In this document: in pieces, positions 38,343 through 47,326 of the stretch | How the letters are laid out: every line of letters starts with the position of its first letter | How positions within the stretch are numbered: the stretch's first letter is position 1 | From: Candidatus Nitrotoga sp. AM1P | Lineage (GTDB): Bacteria; Pseudomonadota; Gammaproteobacteria; Burkholderiales; Gallionellaceae | Assembly (NCBI RefSeq): GCF_013168275.1 | Contig: NZ_AP019547.1 | Location: 930,001 to 994,000 of the forward strand | Direction: 5' to 3' | Length of the DNA stretch: 64,000 nucleotides | The notes under the pieces: model-generated | What the model was told of the DNA's origin: nothing | What the model saw: the letters and a program-made list of their open reading frames with translations, nothing else | Databases searched by the model: none | Made by a program: the position numbers and the translations under genes

Positions 38343-39458
38343 ATGCGAATTCAAGATTTAAAAATTGCCCTCGTTGGGCCGTTGCCGCCACCTTCGGGCG
38401 GCATGGCCAACCAGACTTGGCAACTAGCTACGTTGCTAAAGCAAGAAGGAGTCAACGTAGAGCTTGTCCCAGTGAATGCCCCCTACCAACCACGCTTTGT
38501 CGGCCACATCAAAGGGCTGCGTGCCGTGTTTCGCTTACTGCCGTACTTGTTCCATTTATGGCACGCTGCAGGCAGGGTCGATTTATTTCACATCATGGCC
38601 AACTCTGGCTGGTCGTGGCACTTATTTGCAGCACCGGCGGTGTGGATCGCAAAGTTACGCGGCAAGGCAGTGTTGGTCAATTACCGTGGTGGCGAGGCCG
38701 ACGAATTTTTCACTCGGGCATTTGCCTGGGTACAGCCAACACTGAGGCAAGTCAATATAATCATTGTGCCTTCCGGTTTCCTGGAAAGAATATTCGCGAA
38801 TCGAGATTTCATTACTCGTATAGTGCCCAATATTGTAAATTTAAGCCGTTTCATCCCTAACGATTCGCGCACACGAAACCTTTCGGCACCGCATATCGTG
38901 GTCGCGCGTAATCTGGAACCTCTGTACGACAATACCACTGCGCTGAAAGCATTCCGCATTGTGCGTGTAGCCATTCCTGGCGCGTGTTTAACTATCGCTG
39001 GTTCCGGCCCAGAACGCGCGAAATTGGAAGCGATGGCAAAGGAACTGGGCGTGGCCGATGCTGTAGTGTTTGCAGGTCAAATAGATAACGAGCACATGCC
39101 CGTACTTTATCGCGAAGCAGATATCGCTCTAAATCCCAGTCTGGCAGACAATATGCCGATCTCGATTTTAGAGGCATTGGCAAGTGGTGTGCCAGTGGTC
39201 AGTACCGATGTTGGCGGTATACCGTTCTTGGTGGAAAACGGAAAAACCGCATTACTGGTGCCGCCACGTGATCCAGAGCAGATGGCCGAGGCTGTACTAC
39301 GTGTATTGCGTGATGAATCGTTGCGAGAACGCATGGTTAAAAATGGTCTGGATCACGCGCACCGATTCGCTTGGGAAAGCGTACGAGGTGAACTCTTTTT
39401 GGCGTACAAAATGGCACTGAATGGGGCGGCATTAGCTGTTACCCTAGATGGAAAATAG
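38343..39458 (+). CDS. Glycosyltransferase family 4 protein
   Basis: A 371-residue GT-B enzyme. Seen: ALVGPLPPPSGGMANQTWQL (N-terminal loop), PNIVNLSRFIPND, IAGSGPERAKLEAMAKELGV and the donor site DNMPISILEALASGVPVVST. It lies five bases after the previous glycosyltransferase and two before the next gene, so it is clearly in the operon. The sugar is unknown. Confidence 0.9.
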   Translation: MRIQDLKIALVGPLPPPSGGMANQTWQLATLLKQEGVNVELVPVNAPYQPRFVGHIKGLRAVFRLLPYLFHLWHAAGRVDLFHIMANSGWSWHLFAAPAVWIAKLRGKAVLVNYRGGEADEFFTRAFAWVQPTLRQVNIIIVPSGFLERIFANRDFITRIVPNIVNLSRFIPNDSRTRNLSAPHIVVARNLEPLYDNTTALKAFRIVRVAIPGACLTIAGSGPERAKLEAMAKELGVADAVVFAGQIDNEHMPVLYREADIALNPSLADNMPISILEALASGVPVVSTDVGGIPFLVENGKTALLVPPRDPEQMAEAVLRVLRDESLRERMVKNGLDHAHRFAWESVRGELFLAYKMALNGAALAVTLDGK

Positions 39459-39460
39459 AC

Positions 39461-40882
39461 ATGGCCAGTCTCTATAATCGATTGGTAGCGCATACCCTGT
39501 TTCCTCTGCATGAACGGCTGATGCAGCGCCCCACTTTCGGCTACCTGAACGAGCTGGAAAAAAGCCAATGGTTGTCTCGTACTGGGGTCGAACAATTACA
39601 GATGCACAAGCTCAAGCTACTGCTCCAGTCGGCGGAACAACACAGCCCATGGCATGCCGAGCGCATCCACGCCGCCGGTCTGGAGCCACGCAGCGACACG
39701 ACACTCACCCTGGAAGCACTGCGCCGCTTGCCCACCATGACCAAGCAGGACGCCACTCGCAACATCGAACAACTGGTCTGGCGCGACATTCCCGGCGGCG
39801 CCTTCAAATATAATACGGGCGGTTCCAGCGGCCAGCCGCTGATTTTTCACTATGGACGCCTGCGCCAAGCCTCTGATGCCGCCGGACGAATACGCGCACG
39901 GCGCTGGTGGGGCGTCGAGGTGGGTGATCGGGAAATCTATCTCTGGGGCGCGCCAGTGGAGTTAAACAAAACCGGTCATATCAAGGCACTGCGGGACCGG
40001 CTGCTCAACCAGCTGGTGCTAAACGCTTTCGACATGTCGGTAGCCAATATGGATGCCTACATCGAAGCCATTCGCGGGTTCCAGCCCAAATGCATTTACG
40101 GTTACGCCAGTAGCTTGGCTCTGCTGGCGGCACACGCTAAGGAACGCGGCATCAAACTCAGGTTGCCCTCACTCAAGGTGGTATGTACCACCGGCGAACC
40201 GCTTTATCCACATCAGCGCAAATTGATCGAAGATATTTTCGGCGTTCCCGCCGCCAATGAATTCGGCAGCCGCGACATTGGTTTCACTGCCCACGAAACT
40301 CCGAATGGCCAGATGCTGTTGATGAGCGAAAGCATCATCCTCGAAGTCCTCGATGCACAAGGTAATCCAGTCGCGCCAGGCGAATCCGGCGAAGCGGTCA
40401 TGACCGGACTCTGTTCCCACGCTCAACCCTTTATCCGTTACCGCACCGGCGACGTGGTACGCTACGCGAACGACACCTGCAAAGCTGGACGCGGGCTGCA
40501 CGTGATCGGGGAAGTGATGGGTCGCACCACAGATTTCGTGGTGCGCTCCGATGGCACGATCATGCATGCGCTTGCAGTAATCTACGTATTGCGGGCAACG
40601 GAGGGGATCGACGAGTTCAAATTTATCCAGCACACCATTCAGGACGTAGAGATTTTTGTGGTGCGAAACCCTGATTGGACCGAGCAATCTCGCGACAAGA
40701 CCGTGAGCGGAATTCAAGCTCGACTCGGCAACAACGTGCGGGTCGAACTACGATTTGTGGACTCGATTCCGCCAGAAGTTTCGGGCAAATACCGCTACGT
40801 GGTGAGCCACGTGCCACTGCAATCGGGTCTCGATAGCGCACTCCAAGAATCGCCGCCCACTATACAACTAGAAAAAATTTAA
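39461..40882 (+). CDS. PaaK/CapK-like adenylate-forming ligase
   Basis: A 473-residue protein of the phenylacetate-CoA ligase-like superfamily (COG1541). Seen: the nucleotide-binding loop FKYNTGGSSGQPLIFHYG, the CTTGEPLYPHQRKL and AANEFGSRDIGFTAHE motifs, and the hinge region RYRTGDVVRY. Capsule loci contain distant relatives (CapK). The enzyme probably activates a carboxylate as an acyl-adenylate, perhaps for transfer to a sugar; neither substrate nor acceptor can be read from the sequence. It starts two bases after the previous stop. The next two genes are an alpha/alpha-toroid protein and a formyltransferase. Confidence 0.85.
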   Translation: MASLYNRLVAHTLFPLHERLMQRPTFGYLNELEKSQWLSRTGVEQLQMHKLKLLLQSAEQHSPWHAERIHAAGLEPRSDTTLTLEALRRLPTMTKQDATRNIEQLVWRDIPGGAFKYNTGGSSGQPLIFHYGRLRQASDAAGRIRARRWWGVEVGDREIYLWGAPVELNKTGHIKALRDRLLNQLVLNAFDMSVANMDAYIEAIRGFQPKCIYGYASSLALLAAHAKERGIKLRLPSLKVVCTTGEPLYPHQRKLIEDIFGVPAANEFGSRDIGFTAHETPNGQMLLMSESIILEVLDAQGNPVAPGESGEAVMTGLCSHAQPFIRYRTGDVVRYANDTCKAGRGLHVIGEVMGRTTDFVVRSDGTIMHALAVIYVLRATEGIDEFKFIQHTIQDVEIFVVRNPDWTEQSRDKTVSGIQARLGNNVRVELRFVDSIPPEVSGKYRYVVSHVPLQSGLDSALQESPPTIQLEKI

Positions 40883-40899
40883 CAGGGAAAACGAGTAAC

Positions 40900-42123
40900 A
40901 TGAACCTTACCAATTTACTTGCACTGCCTTTCCGTTACCGTCCTTGGCGGCCGCGGCATATGCGTCTGATCCTCAATGACATTGCTGCACCGGCTCAACC
41001 CGAATTTGACCATGCAACGCATCTTGTGGGCGCAATCGACTGGCTCTGTCGTGCCCAGGACATCAGGGATGGCCACCCAGACGCAGGCGGTGTTTCGGCA
41101 GGATGGAGCTTCGAGGACGGCTGGCTGCCAAGCTATCCGGAAACCACCGGCTACATCATCGAAACCTTCCTTGCGGCGAGCAAAGTGTTGGAACGCCCTG
41201 ATCTAGAAAAACGTGCCCGGCGCATGATCGACTGGGAACTCTCCATACAGCAGAACGATGGCGCATTTCCCGGCCACTTCGGCGAAGCAGGCAGCCGCCC
41301 GGTGATCTTCAATACCGGTCAAATCATGCATGGCATGCTGGCTGGATATCTGCAACTGGGTCACCAGGAATGCCTGGCAGCAGCAGTCAAAGCGGGTTTA
41401 TGGCTGGTTCGTCAACAAGATGCCGATGGCTGCTGGCATCGCTTCGAACACAATGATGTACCGCACGTGTACAACACTCGGGGCACTTGGGCGCTAGCGG
41501 CCACGGGCCTGATCGCGAACGAGCCAGAACTAACCCAAGCAGCGCGACGTAATCTCGATTGGGCACTCACTCAACAAACAACTTCCGGATGGTTTTGTAC
41601 CAACGCCTTTACTCCGGACAAAGCACCGTTTACTCATACCATCGCCTATGCGATTCGTGGGTTTTTAGAGAGTGGGATATTGCTGGACGATGCACGTTAT
41701 CTTTCAGCTGCCATTGCCGCTGCTCGCGGCATGGCGCGGGTACAACGCGCCGACGGCTGGCTGGCCGGCACTTATACGGATAATTGGATACCATGTGCAA
41801 ACTACAGCTGTGTCACTGGCGTAGCACAAATGAGCCTCAATTGGACACGCCTGGCACAAGATGGCGGCGCACCGGAATTTCGGGAGAACGCACGCCGTGC
41901 AATCGGCTACGTAAAACGTACGCAGCGTCTTAATGATGCTGACGAGGCGGCGCGAGGAGGTATCGCTGGCTCGTCACCGATCTGGGGCGATTATTCCCGT
42001 TTCGAATATCCAAACTGGGCAGCAAAATTTTTTGCCGATGCGCTAATGATGGATATGCACGATTGTGTAATTCCTCCCGTCGCTACGCGAATCGCCAAGC
42101 CAGGGGAATATCCACATGGCTGA
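40900..42123 (+). CDS. Alpha/alpha-toroid hypothetical protein in the XrtA locus
   Basis: A 407-residue protein with no signal peptide. It has repeated helical hairpins with Trp/Gly-rich turns (GGVSAGWSFEDGWLPSYPET, GYIIETFLAASKVLERPDLE, NDGAFPGHFGEAGSRPVIFN, NTGQIMHGMLAGYLQLG, QDADGCWHRFEHNDVPHVYN), the pattern of an (alpha/alpha)6 barrel. That fold is shared by glycoside hydrolases such as GH88/GH105, polysaccharide lyases, uronyl epimerases and terpene cyclases. The exact family is not recognised. It overlaps the formyltransferase by eight bases. A role on the lipid-linked or nascent polymer is inferred from context only. Confidence 0.7.
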   Translation: MNLTNLLALPFRYRPWRPRHMRLILNDIAAPAQPEFDHATHLVGAIDWLCRAQDIRDGHPDAGGVSAGWSFEDGWLPSYPETTGYIIETFLAASKVLERPDLEKRARRMIDWELSIQQNDGAFPGHFGEAGSRPVIFNTGQIMHGMLAGYLQLGHQECLAAAVKAGLWLVRQQDADGCWHRFEHNDVPHVYNTRGTWALAATGLIANEPELTQAARRNLDWALTQQTTSGWFCTNAFTPDKAPFTHTIAYAIRGFLESGILLDDARYLSAAIAAARGMARVQRADGWLAGTYTDNWIPCANYSCVTGVAQMSLNWTRLAQDGGAPEFRENARRAIGYVKRTQRLNDADEAARGGIAGSSPIWGDYSRFEYPNWAAKFFADALMMDMHDCVIPPVATRIAKPGEYPHG

Positions 42124-42946
42124 ACTTTCTATCATGGTGCTATGCGGGCGGGCGCCACGGCATCTTTATGTCGCAAACCGGCTGTGTAGTGCCGCACAAG
42201 TGGTAGCTATAGTGCAGGAGGCGGGCAGCCACTGGACGTACAAAAAAATACTCAAGCTACTGCGCCCGGATAACTTGTGGCGCAAAGTGTGGCGCTGGCT
42301 ACGCGACCGCAAACGTTACGCTGACGGGGGTGAAGGCAAATTTTTCTTTGGCGGTGCCGAACCGCGACTCGACAGACCCGAATTGACCACCGAGGTGCCA
42401 CATATTAATCATCCAAGTGTAATCGAGCTTGCCGATCGGCTGCGGCCCGACGTAATTGCCGTGTTCGGCACCTCACTCATCAAAGGAGCGCTGCTTACGC
42501 GTGGTTCTTTGGGCATCATCAATCTGCATGGTGGCTTGTCGCCCGAATACCGCGGCGCAGATTGCACATTCTGGGCGCTTTATAACGGTGAACCGGAAAA
42601 AATCGGCTGTACGCTACACTTCATCGACGCTGGCATCGATACCGGCAAGCTGCTCGCCCATATTTGTCCCGAAGTACATGAAGGAGACGACGAGCTCACC
42701 CTGTTTTGGCGCGCTGTACGCGATAGCGCCGAAGCTTACGCCGAAGCGATCGAACGCCTCGCGCGAAACGAAGCGCTGGGTGCGTCGCAATCAGGCAAGG
42801 GCAAGTTGTATCAAGTCAAGGATCGCGGCTGGCATCACGAGCAACATCTCGCACAATGTTTGCACAATGGCTTGCTCAAGGATATCCATTTAAAGAAGCG
42901 CGTGACATGGTTTACTGCCCCCCCTTCCGAAAAAGAACAGAGGTAA
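42116..42946 (+). CDS. Formyltransferase-like protein (sugar N-formyltransferase candidate)
   Basis: A 276-residue protein with a methionyl-tRNA formyltransferase-type catalytic core: the Asn/His motif LGIINLHGGLSPEYRGADC (the usual INLHPSLLPxYRG has Gly-Gly here) and the aspartate motif FIDAGIDTGKLL. It lacks the C-terminal tRNA-binding domain of Fmt. Relatives formylate amino sugars with N10-formyl-tetrahydrofolate. The short length and place inside an exopolysaccharide operon favour an amino-sugar formyltransferase. It starts within the previous gene and ends four bases before the next. Confidence 0.8.
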   Translation: MAELSIMVLCGRAPRHLYVANRLCSAAQVVAIVQEAGSHWTYKKILKLLRPDNLWRKVWRWLRDRKRYADGGEGKFFFGGAEPRLDRPELTTEVPHINHPSVIELADRLRPDVIAVFGTSLIKGALLTRGSLGIINLHGGLSPEYRGADCTFWALYNGEPEKIGCTLHFIDAGIDTGKLLAHICPEVHEGDDELTLFWRAVRDSAEAYAEAIERLARNEALGASQSGKGKLYQVKDRGWHHEQHLAQCLHNGLLKDIHLKKRVTWFTAPPSEKEQR

Positions 42947-42950
42947 GTCA

Positions 42951-44270
42951 GTGCGTGATTTGATCATCACTGCCATCGTGTTTGGGCTTTTGCCTATGGT
43001 CTTATCACGTCCACATGTCGGTCTTTACCTTTATTCCTGGCTAAGTTACATGAACCCCCACAAGCTGGCTTGGGGTTTCGCGACCTCAATGCCCTTTGCC
43101 TATATCGTGGCAATTACGACATTGATTAGTATATTCACTTCAAAAGAGCCGAAACACATGCCGTGGACGCGCGAAATGACGGTGCTGCTCATGTATGTTG
43201 TATGGATGTCGGTAACCACATATTTTGCATTTTTCTCCAATCTGGCTTGGGAACAATTACAAAAAGTCCTCAAAATTCAAATCATGATCTTTCTGACACC
43301 TCTGGTAATAACTAATCGCCAACGGTTGCATGGACTGGTTTGGATAATAGCGCTGTCACTTGGTTTTTATGGGGTAAAAGGCGGAATTTTCACGATAATG
43401 AAAGGAGGGGCGCACCGTGTCCAGGGACCACCAGGAACATTCATTGACGGTAACAATGAAATCGCTTTAGCTTTGCTAATGACTATTCCTCTGATGCGCT
43501 ATTTACAATTAACTGAGACACGCAAATGGCTGCACCAGGGATTGGGGGCAGCAATGGTACTAACCGCAGTATCCGCCATTGGCACACAATCTCGCGGTGC
43601 CTTGGTGGGTGCGGCGGTAATGGGCTCGATCTTCTGGATGAAAAGCCGGAATAAATTCTTCACCAGCGTTATGCTTGTAGCCGCAGTCGGTGTGGTGGCC
43701 ATGGTTATGCCGCAAGAGTGGTATGACCGCATGTCAACCATTAAAACTTATGAGCAGGATACATCTGCTCGAGGCCGAATTAACGCTTGGTGGACAGCAT
43801 GGAATGTGGCTAACACTCGTCTTACAGGCGGCGGATTTGAAATGTTTCAGTATCAAACATTCCAGGCGTACGCTCCAGATCCGATCGATGTCCATGATGT
43901 TCATAGCGTATATTTTGAAGTGCTGGGTGAGCATGGATTTATCGGACTCGGGCTATGGTTATTGCTTGCTATCTTGACGTGGCAAACCGGCTCTTGGGTA
44001 ATAAAACAAGCGAAACTCGATCCTGACAAAAAATGGGCAGCAGATTTAGCCGCGATGGGACAGGTAAGCATGATTGGCTATGCGTCAGCCGGAGCCTTTC
44101 TTGGACTGTCCAATTTCGATCTCTATTACCACCTACTGATGATTATCATACTGACTAAAATAATTTTATTGAAAGAGCAAGCACAGACGGCCAGTGCATC
44201 AATCTTATTGAAAAATAAAACACAAACAGTCAGTACAATTGCAGCTACGCAACCCCAAAAAAGTTTATAG
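42951..44270 (+). CDS. Exosortase A-associated O-glycosylation ligase / Wzy-like polymerase
   Basis: A 439-residue inner-membrane protein with about eleven hydrophobic segments. Seen: SRPHVGLYLYSWLSYMNPHK at the N terminus, GPPGTFIDGNNEIALALLMT, GTQSRGALVGAAVMGSIFW and HDVHSVYFEVLGEHGFIGLG, the Wzy/WaaL-type loop. It matches the XrtA-associated O-glycosylation ligase family (TIGR03097-like). It may polymerise the repeat unit or move glycan to protein. GTG 42951 starts four bases after the formyltransferase stop. It is the last gene of the locus. Confidence 0.9.
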   Translation: MRDLIITAIVFGLLPMVLSRPHVGLYLYSWLSYMNPHKLAWGFATSMPFAYIVAITTLISIFTSKEPKHMPWTREMTVLLMYVVWMSVTTYFAFFSNLAWEQLQKVLKIQIMIFLTPLVITNRQRLHGLVWIIALSLGFYGVKGGIFTIMKGGAHRVQGPPGTFIDGNNEIALALLMTIPLMRYLQLTETRKWLHQGLGAAMVLTAVSAIGTQSRGALVGAAVMGSIFWMKSRNKFFTSVMLVAAVGVVAMVMPQEWYDRMSTIKTYEQDTSARGRINAWWTAWNVANTRLTGGGFEMFQYQTFQAYAPDPIDVHDVHSVYFEVLGEHGFIGLGLWLLLAILTWQTGSWVIKQAKLDPDKKWAADLAAMGQVSMIGYASAGAFLGLSNFDLYYHLLMIIILTKIILLKEQAQTASASILLKNKTQTVSTIAATQPQKSL

Positions 44271-44440
44271 TTATGATTAGCTTAAAGCCTTAAAATGAAG
44301 TTAATAGCCGTCTGTGGACGCGTGATCGTTATAACAATGACCCTCATCTTTAGACTTAAGTTAAATTCATAATTGATAATGCCGCGAAATTACATTCCGC
44401 ACGAAAAATTGTCCGACATCTCCCGACCTGACGAAACATA

Positions 44441-44989
44441 ATGACAAATACACTTAAAATTGGCCTTATTTCAATTAGCGACCGAGCCAGCAGTGGCGTT
44501 TATCAGGATGCTGGCTTACCCGCATTACAAGAGTGGTTTACGCAGACGCTGACTAGCCCATGGCAATGCGTTACACGCTTGATACCGGATGAACAGACGA
44601 TGATTGAGACTACCTTGATTGAACTGGCAGATCAAGAAAAATGCCATCTGATCTTGACTACTGGAGGGACCGGTCCAGCGTTACGCGATGTTACGCCGGA
44701 GGCCACATTGGCCGTGGCACACAAAGTATTACCTGGTTTCGGAGAACAAATGCGTGCAGTCAGCCTGCGTTATGTTCCTACGGCAATTTTGTCACGCCAG
44801 CTTGGCGTGACACGCGGACAGTCCCTGATTCTGAATCTGCCTGGGCAACCGAAGGCAATAAAGGAAACTCTGGATGGAATTTTTGCCGCCGTGCCTTACT
44901 GTATCGATTTGATTGGTGGACCCTACATAGAAACAAACCCTGACGTATTAACGTCATTCCGTCCCAAGTCAGCGCAACGACAAAAATAG
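44441..44989 (+). CDS. mogA: Molybdopterin adenylyltransferase MogA
   Basis: A 182-residue MoCF-fold protein. Seen: IGLISISDRASSGVYQDAGL, HLILTTGGTGPALRDVTPEA and LNLPGQPKAIKETLDGIFAA. MogA adenylates molybdopterin before molybdenum insertion. Its stop ends one base before the convergent moaC stop, and no terminator hairpin fits between. Confidence 0.93.
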   Translation: MTNTLKIGLISISDRASSGVYQDAGLPALQEWFTQTLTSPWQCVTRLIPDEQTMIETTLIELADQEKCHLILTTGGTGPALRDVTPEATLAVAHKVLPGFGEQMRAVSLRYVPTAILSRQLGVTRGQSLILNLPGQPKAIKETLDGIFAAVPYCIDLIGGPYIETNPDVLTSFRPKSAQRQK

Positions 44990-44990
44990 G

Positions 44991-45470
44991 TTATGCAGCT
45001 TGCCAATGTCCCGAACGCCCACCCTGTTTTTCCAGTAAGCGCAATCGGTTAATTTCCATGCCACGATCAACCGCCTTGCACATATCATAGATCGTTAACA
45101 GAGCGATACTTACTGCAGTCATGGCTTCTATTTCGACACCGGTGCGGCCAAACGTTTCTGCTGTCGCGATGCATTCCACCGTACTGCTCTCATGGTCGAG
45201 ATGAAACTCCACCGCAACATGAGTCAAATACAGCGGGTGACATAATGGAATTAATTCGGCGGTACGCTTACTCGCCTGTATCGCAGCAATACGCGCTATA
45301 CCCAGCACATCACCCTTCTTGGCTGTGCCGGAAGCAATCAACTCCAGCGTGCCAGGACTCATTTTGATATTGCCGGACGCTTTTGCGATACGCTGGGTCT
45401 CGCTCTTGCCAGCAACATCCACCATATGTGCCTGTCCGTCTTGATCGAAGTGGGTCATGCCATTTGTCAT
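44991..45470 (-). CDS. moaC: Cyclic pyranopterin monophosphate synthase MoaC
   Basis: A 159-residue enzyme that with MoaA makes cyclic pyranopterin monophosphate. Seen: [36 protein letters not shown] and [26 protein letters not shown], cited here by its core [17 protein letters not shown]. Length is normal. ATG 45470 overlaps the moaE stop (ATGA), so it is translated after moaE in a mobB-moaD-moaE-moaC order. Confidence 0.95.
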   Translation of the reverse strand: MTNGMTHFDQDGQAHMVDVAGKSETQRIAKASGNIKMSPGTLELIASGTAKKGDVLGIARIAAIQASKRTAELIPLCHPLYLTHVAVEFHLDHESSTVECIATAETFGRTGVEIEAMTAVSIALLTIYDMCKAVDRGMEINRLRLLEKQGGRSGHWQAA

Positions 45471-45940
45471 GCTGATTTCCTGACTGTATCGTTATGCCAA
45501 TGTTCCATGCGTTTCACATCTGTCTCACGTGTTTCCAGCCACTGTGAACCTTCCCGAGTTTGTTCTTTTTTCCAGAATGGAGCAGCAGTTTTCAAGTAGT
45601 CAATAATGAATTCACAGCCCGCAAATGCTTCACCGCGATGCAATGCCGTAGTCGCCACCAGCACAATCTGGTCATTTGCAAACAATTGCCCAATACGGTG
45701 GATTACACGAACATTTATTAAACTCCAACGTTCAGTCGCCTCAGCAATAATTTTATTCAGCGCCTTTTCAGTCATGCCGGGATAGTATTCAAGATAAATA
45801 CTCTCTATCGTTTCATTATGACTAAAATCGCGCACTAAACCGACAAAACTAACCATGGCACCCACTTTTGAATTTCCGGAACGCAGGGTTTTCAATTCAA
45901 AGGCCAAATCAAAATCATCTTCCTGTATTAACACGCTCAT
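45467..45940 (-). CDS. moaE: Molybdopterin synthase catalytic subunit MoaE
   Basis: A 157-residue large subunit of molybdopterin synthase. Seen: [63 protein letters not shown] and the catalytic lysines in [23 protein letters not shown] 45940 is chosen because GGAGG lies eight bases upstream; a TTG at 45946 is in frame. The start is two bases from the moaD stop. Confidence 0.94.
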   Translation of the reverse strand: MSVLIQEDDFDLAFELKTLRSGNSKVGAMVSFVGLVRDFSHNETIESIYLEYYPGMTEKALNKIIAEATERWSLINVRVIHRIGQLFANDQIVLVATTALHRGEAFAGCEFIIDYLKTAAPFWKKEQTREGSQWLETRETDVKRMEHWHNDTVRKSA

Positions 45941-45942
45941 TA

Positions 45943-46197
45943 TCAACCTCCGGAGATAGGCGAAAAAATGGCAATCTCATCATTCTCATTAATGGCGGCA
46001 GGCAAACCAGCAAACTCTTGATTGATCGCGCAACGCACACGGCTGTCTGCCAGCTCCTGCGCCCATATATCTCCGCGCAAACGTAGCCATGCCAGCAGAC
46101 CCGCTAGTGTCGACGCTTCTGCTGGCACATCCGCCGTTTCGCGTGACATCTTCAAATGTTCTCTCGGCCGGCCGAAATACACTAATTCAATTTTCAT
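45943..46197 (-). CDS. moaD: Molybdopterin synthase sulfur carrier subunit MoaD
   Basis: An 84-residue ubiquitin-like sulfur carrier ending in the required Gly-Gly (ENDEIAIFSPISGG). The terminal glycine is adenylated and thiocarboxylated, then gives its sulfur to MoaE's substrate. This is the functional copy of two; the second at 46500 lacks the tail. Its leader is not a normal promoter region but a decayed copy of the mobB 3' end. Confidence 0.94.
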   Translation of the reverse strand: MKIELVYFGRPREHLKMSRETADVPAEASTLAGLLAWLRLRGDIWAQELADSRVRCAINQEFAGLPAAINENDEIAIFSPISGG

Positions 46198-46270
46198 GGT
46201 TGTTCCTGGAAAAATTATTCAAAATAAATACGGCTGGTTTCTTTTGGCATCTCTATATCAAGTAGGGATA
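46198..46270 (-). pseudogene. Duplicated and decayed 3' end of mobB
   Basis: On the minus strand this stretch (CCTACTTGATATAGAGATGC and on to CCAGGAACAACC before ATG) aligns base by base with the last 70 bases of mobB at 46820-46890, which encode PVLDIDAPKEVAAFILNYF. Here the frame is broken by stops. It shows that moaD was copied together with the preceding mobB end. Confidence 0.75.
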
Positions 46271-46499
46271 TGAGAATATCTATGTTCAGAAACCATCTAT
46301 AAAACTCTTATCCTATTGCTATAGATTACCGGCATGACGATATATTTGCTATTTCATTACACAATTCGCGTATTCCTGCTTCAATCATTGCAATCAAATT
46401 ATTAGTAAGTTACATACCGGGCAAATTAAGCAGAAAATACCTTTACCAGTTTTCCGTCAGGACAACTGTTTTTTGCAGAAATTATTAAATTTTAATAAT
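46271..46499. other. Spacer between the two moaD copies
   Basis: About 230 AT-rich bases without a gene. The right end holds a perfect palindrome, AATTATTAAA, T, TTTAATAATT (46480-46500), touching the stop of the degenerate moaD copy. There is no T-tract, so it is a doubtful terminator. Confidence 0.5.
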
Positions 46500-46823
46500 T
46501 CAAGAGCATGGATTCTCTCTAAAACGTGGCTCAATTGGCCTTAAGCGAGAATCATTAATCCAAAATTCTGAACAGCCATGGTAATGGGCGGTGATGGCAA
46601 TCTCGTCATTTTCGTTCAATGGTCGTGCCAGACCAGCAAACTCCTGATTAACCGCGCAACGCACACGATCTTCATTCATTTCTTGCGCCCATAATTCTCC
46701 ACGCAAACTTAGCCATGCAAGCAGGCCGGTAAGTGTCAACGACTCATCTGGAACATCTACCGTTTCCTGTGATATGTTCAAATTTTCTCTCGGCTTGCCA
46801 AAATACACTATCTCAATTTTCAT
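46500..46823 (-). CDS. MoaD paralogue lacking the C-terminal Gly-Gly
   Basis: A 107-residue frame. Residues 1-78 closely match the neighbouring MoaD (MKIEIVYFGKPRENLNISQE, VRCAVNQEFAGLARPLNEND). After EIAI the sequence departs (TAHYHGCSEFWINDSRLRPI) and runs 30 residues further with no Gly-Gly, so it cannot act as a sulfur carrier. It keeps the ATGA overlap with mobB, the ancestral gene junction. It is probably a decaying duplicate, but the open frame means a changed role cannot be ruled out. Confidence 0.75.
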   Translation of the reverse strand: MKIEIVYFGKPRENLNISQETVDVPDESLTLTGLLAWLSLRGELWAQEMNEDRVRCAVNQEFAGLARPLNENDEIAITAHYHGCSEFWINDSRLRPIEPRFRENPCS

Positions 46824-47326
46824 AGCTTTCCTTGAAAATAATTCAGAATAAACGCGGCCACTTCCTTTGGCGCGTCAATATCAAGCACAGGTAACGGGAA
46901 TTTGTCTTTGCTATTTGTCACCACTGCAATAATACCCGGTTCAGATGGATATAGACTCTCAGCCCCGGTTTCTTTGCGATGCACCTCCAGTTTTGGTATG
47001 GCTGCATGCTTGTAACCTTCCGCCAATATGAGGTCATAACCGGAAAACCGTGAACAGAGATATTCCAGGCTAGGTTCCGGTTCATCGTTCAGCTCATGCA
47101 TTAAAGCCCATCTTTGCGCAGAAACAATCAATACTTCGCTTGCACCTGCCTTGCGATGGCGATAGGTATCTTTACCCGGTTTGTCGATATCAAAATCATG
47201 GTGAGCATGCTTGATAACAGCAATGCGCAAGCCTTGTGCAGTCAAAAAAGGAATAACTTTCTCCAGCAGCGTTGTTTTACCGCTACCGGAATAACCCGCG
47301 AAACCCATTATTTTTTTATCAGACAT
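46820..47326 (-). CDS. mobB: Molybdopterin-guanine dinucleotide biosynthesis adapter MobB
   Basis: A 168-residue P-loop GTP-binding protein. Seen: Walker A (MGFAGYSGSGKTTLLEKVIP), AVIKHAHHDFDIDKPGKDTY, and YDLILAEGYKHAAIPKLEVH. MobB assists MobA in making the guanine dinucleotide form of the molybdenum cofactor, used by DMSO-reductase-type enzymes. It opens the minus-strand cofactor operon. Confidence 0.93.
   Translation of the reverse strand: MSDKKIMGFAGYSGSGKTTLLEKVIPFLTAQGLRIAVIKHAHHDFDIDKPGKDTYRHRKAGASEVLIVSAQRWALMHELNDEPEPSLEYLCSRFSGYDLILAEGYKHAAIPKLEVHRKETGAESLYPSEPGIIAVVTNSKDKFPLPVLDIDAPKEVAAFILNYFQGKL

Noticed and set aside
40169..40717. 182-residue open frame on the minus strand
   Set aside because: It is antisense to the PaaK-like ligase, whose conserved motifs explain the sequence fully.
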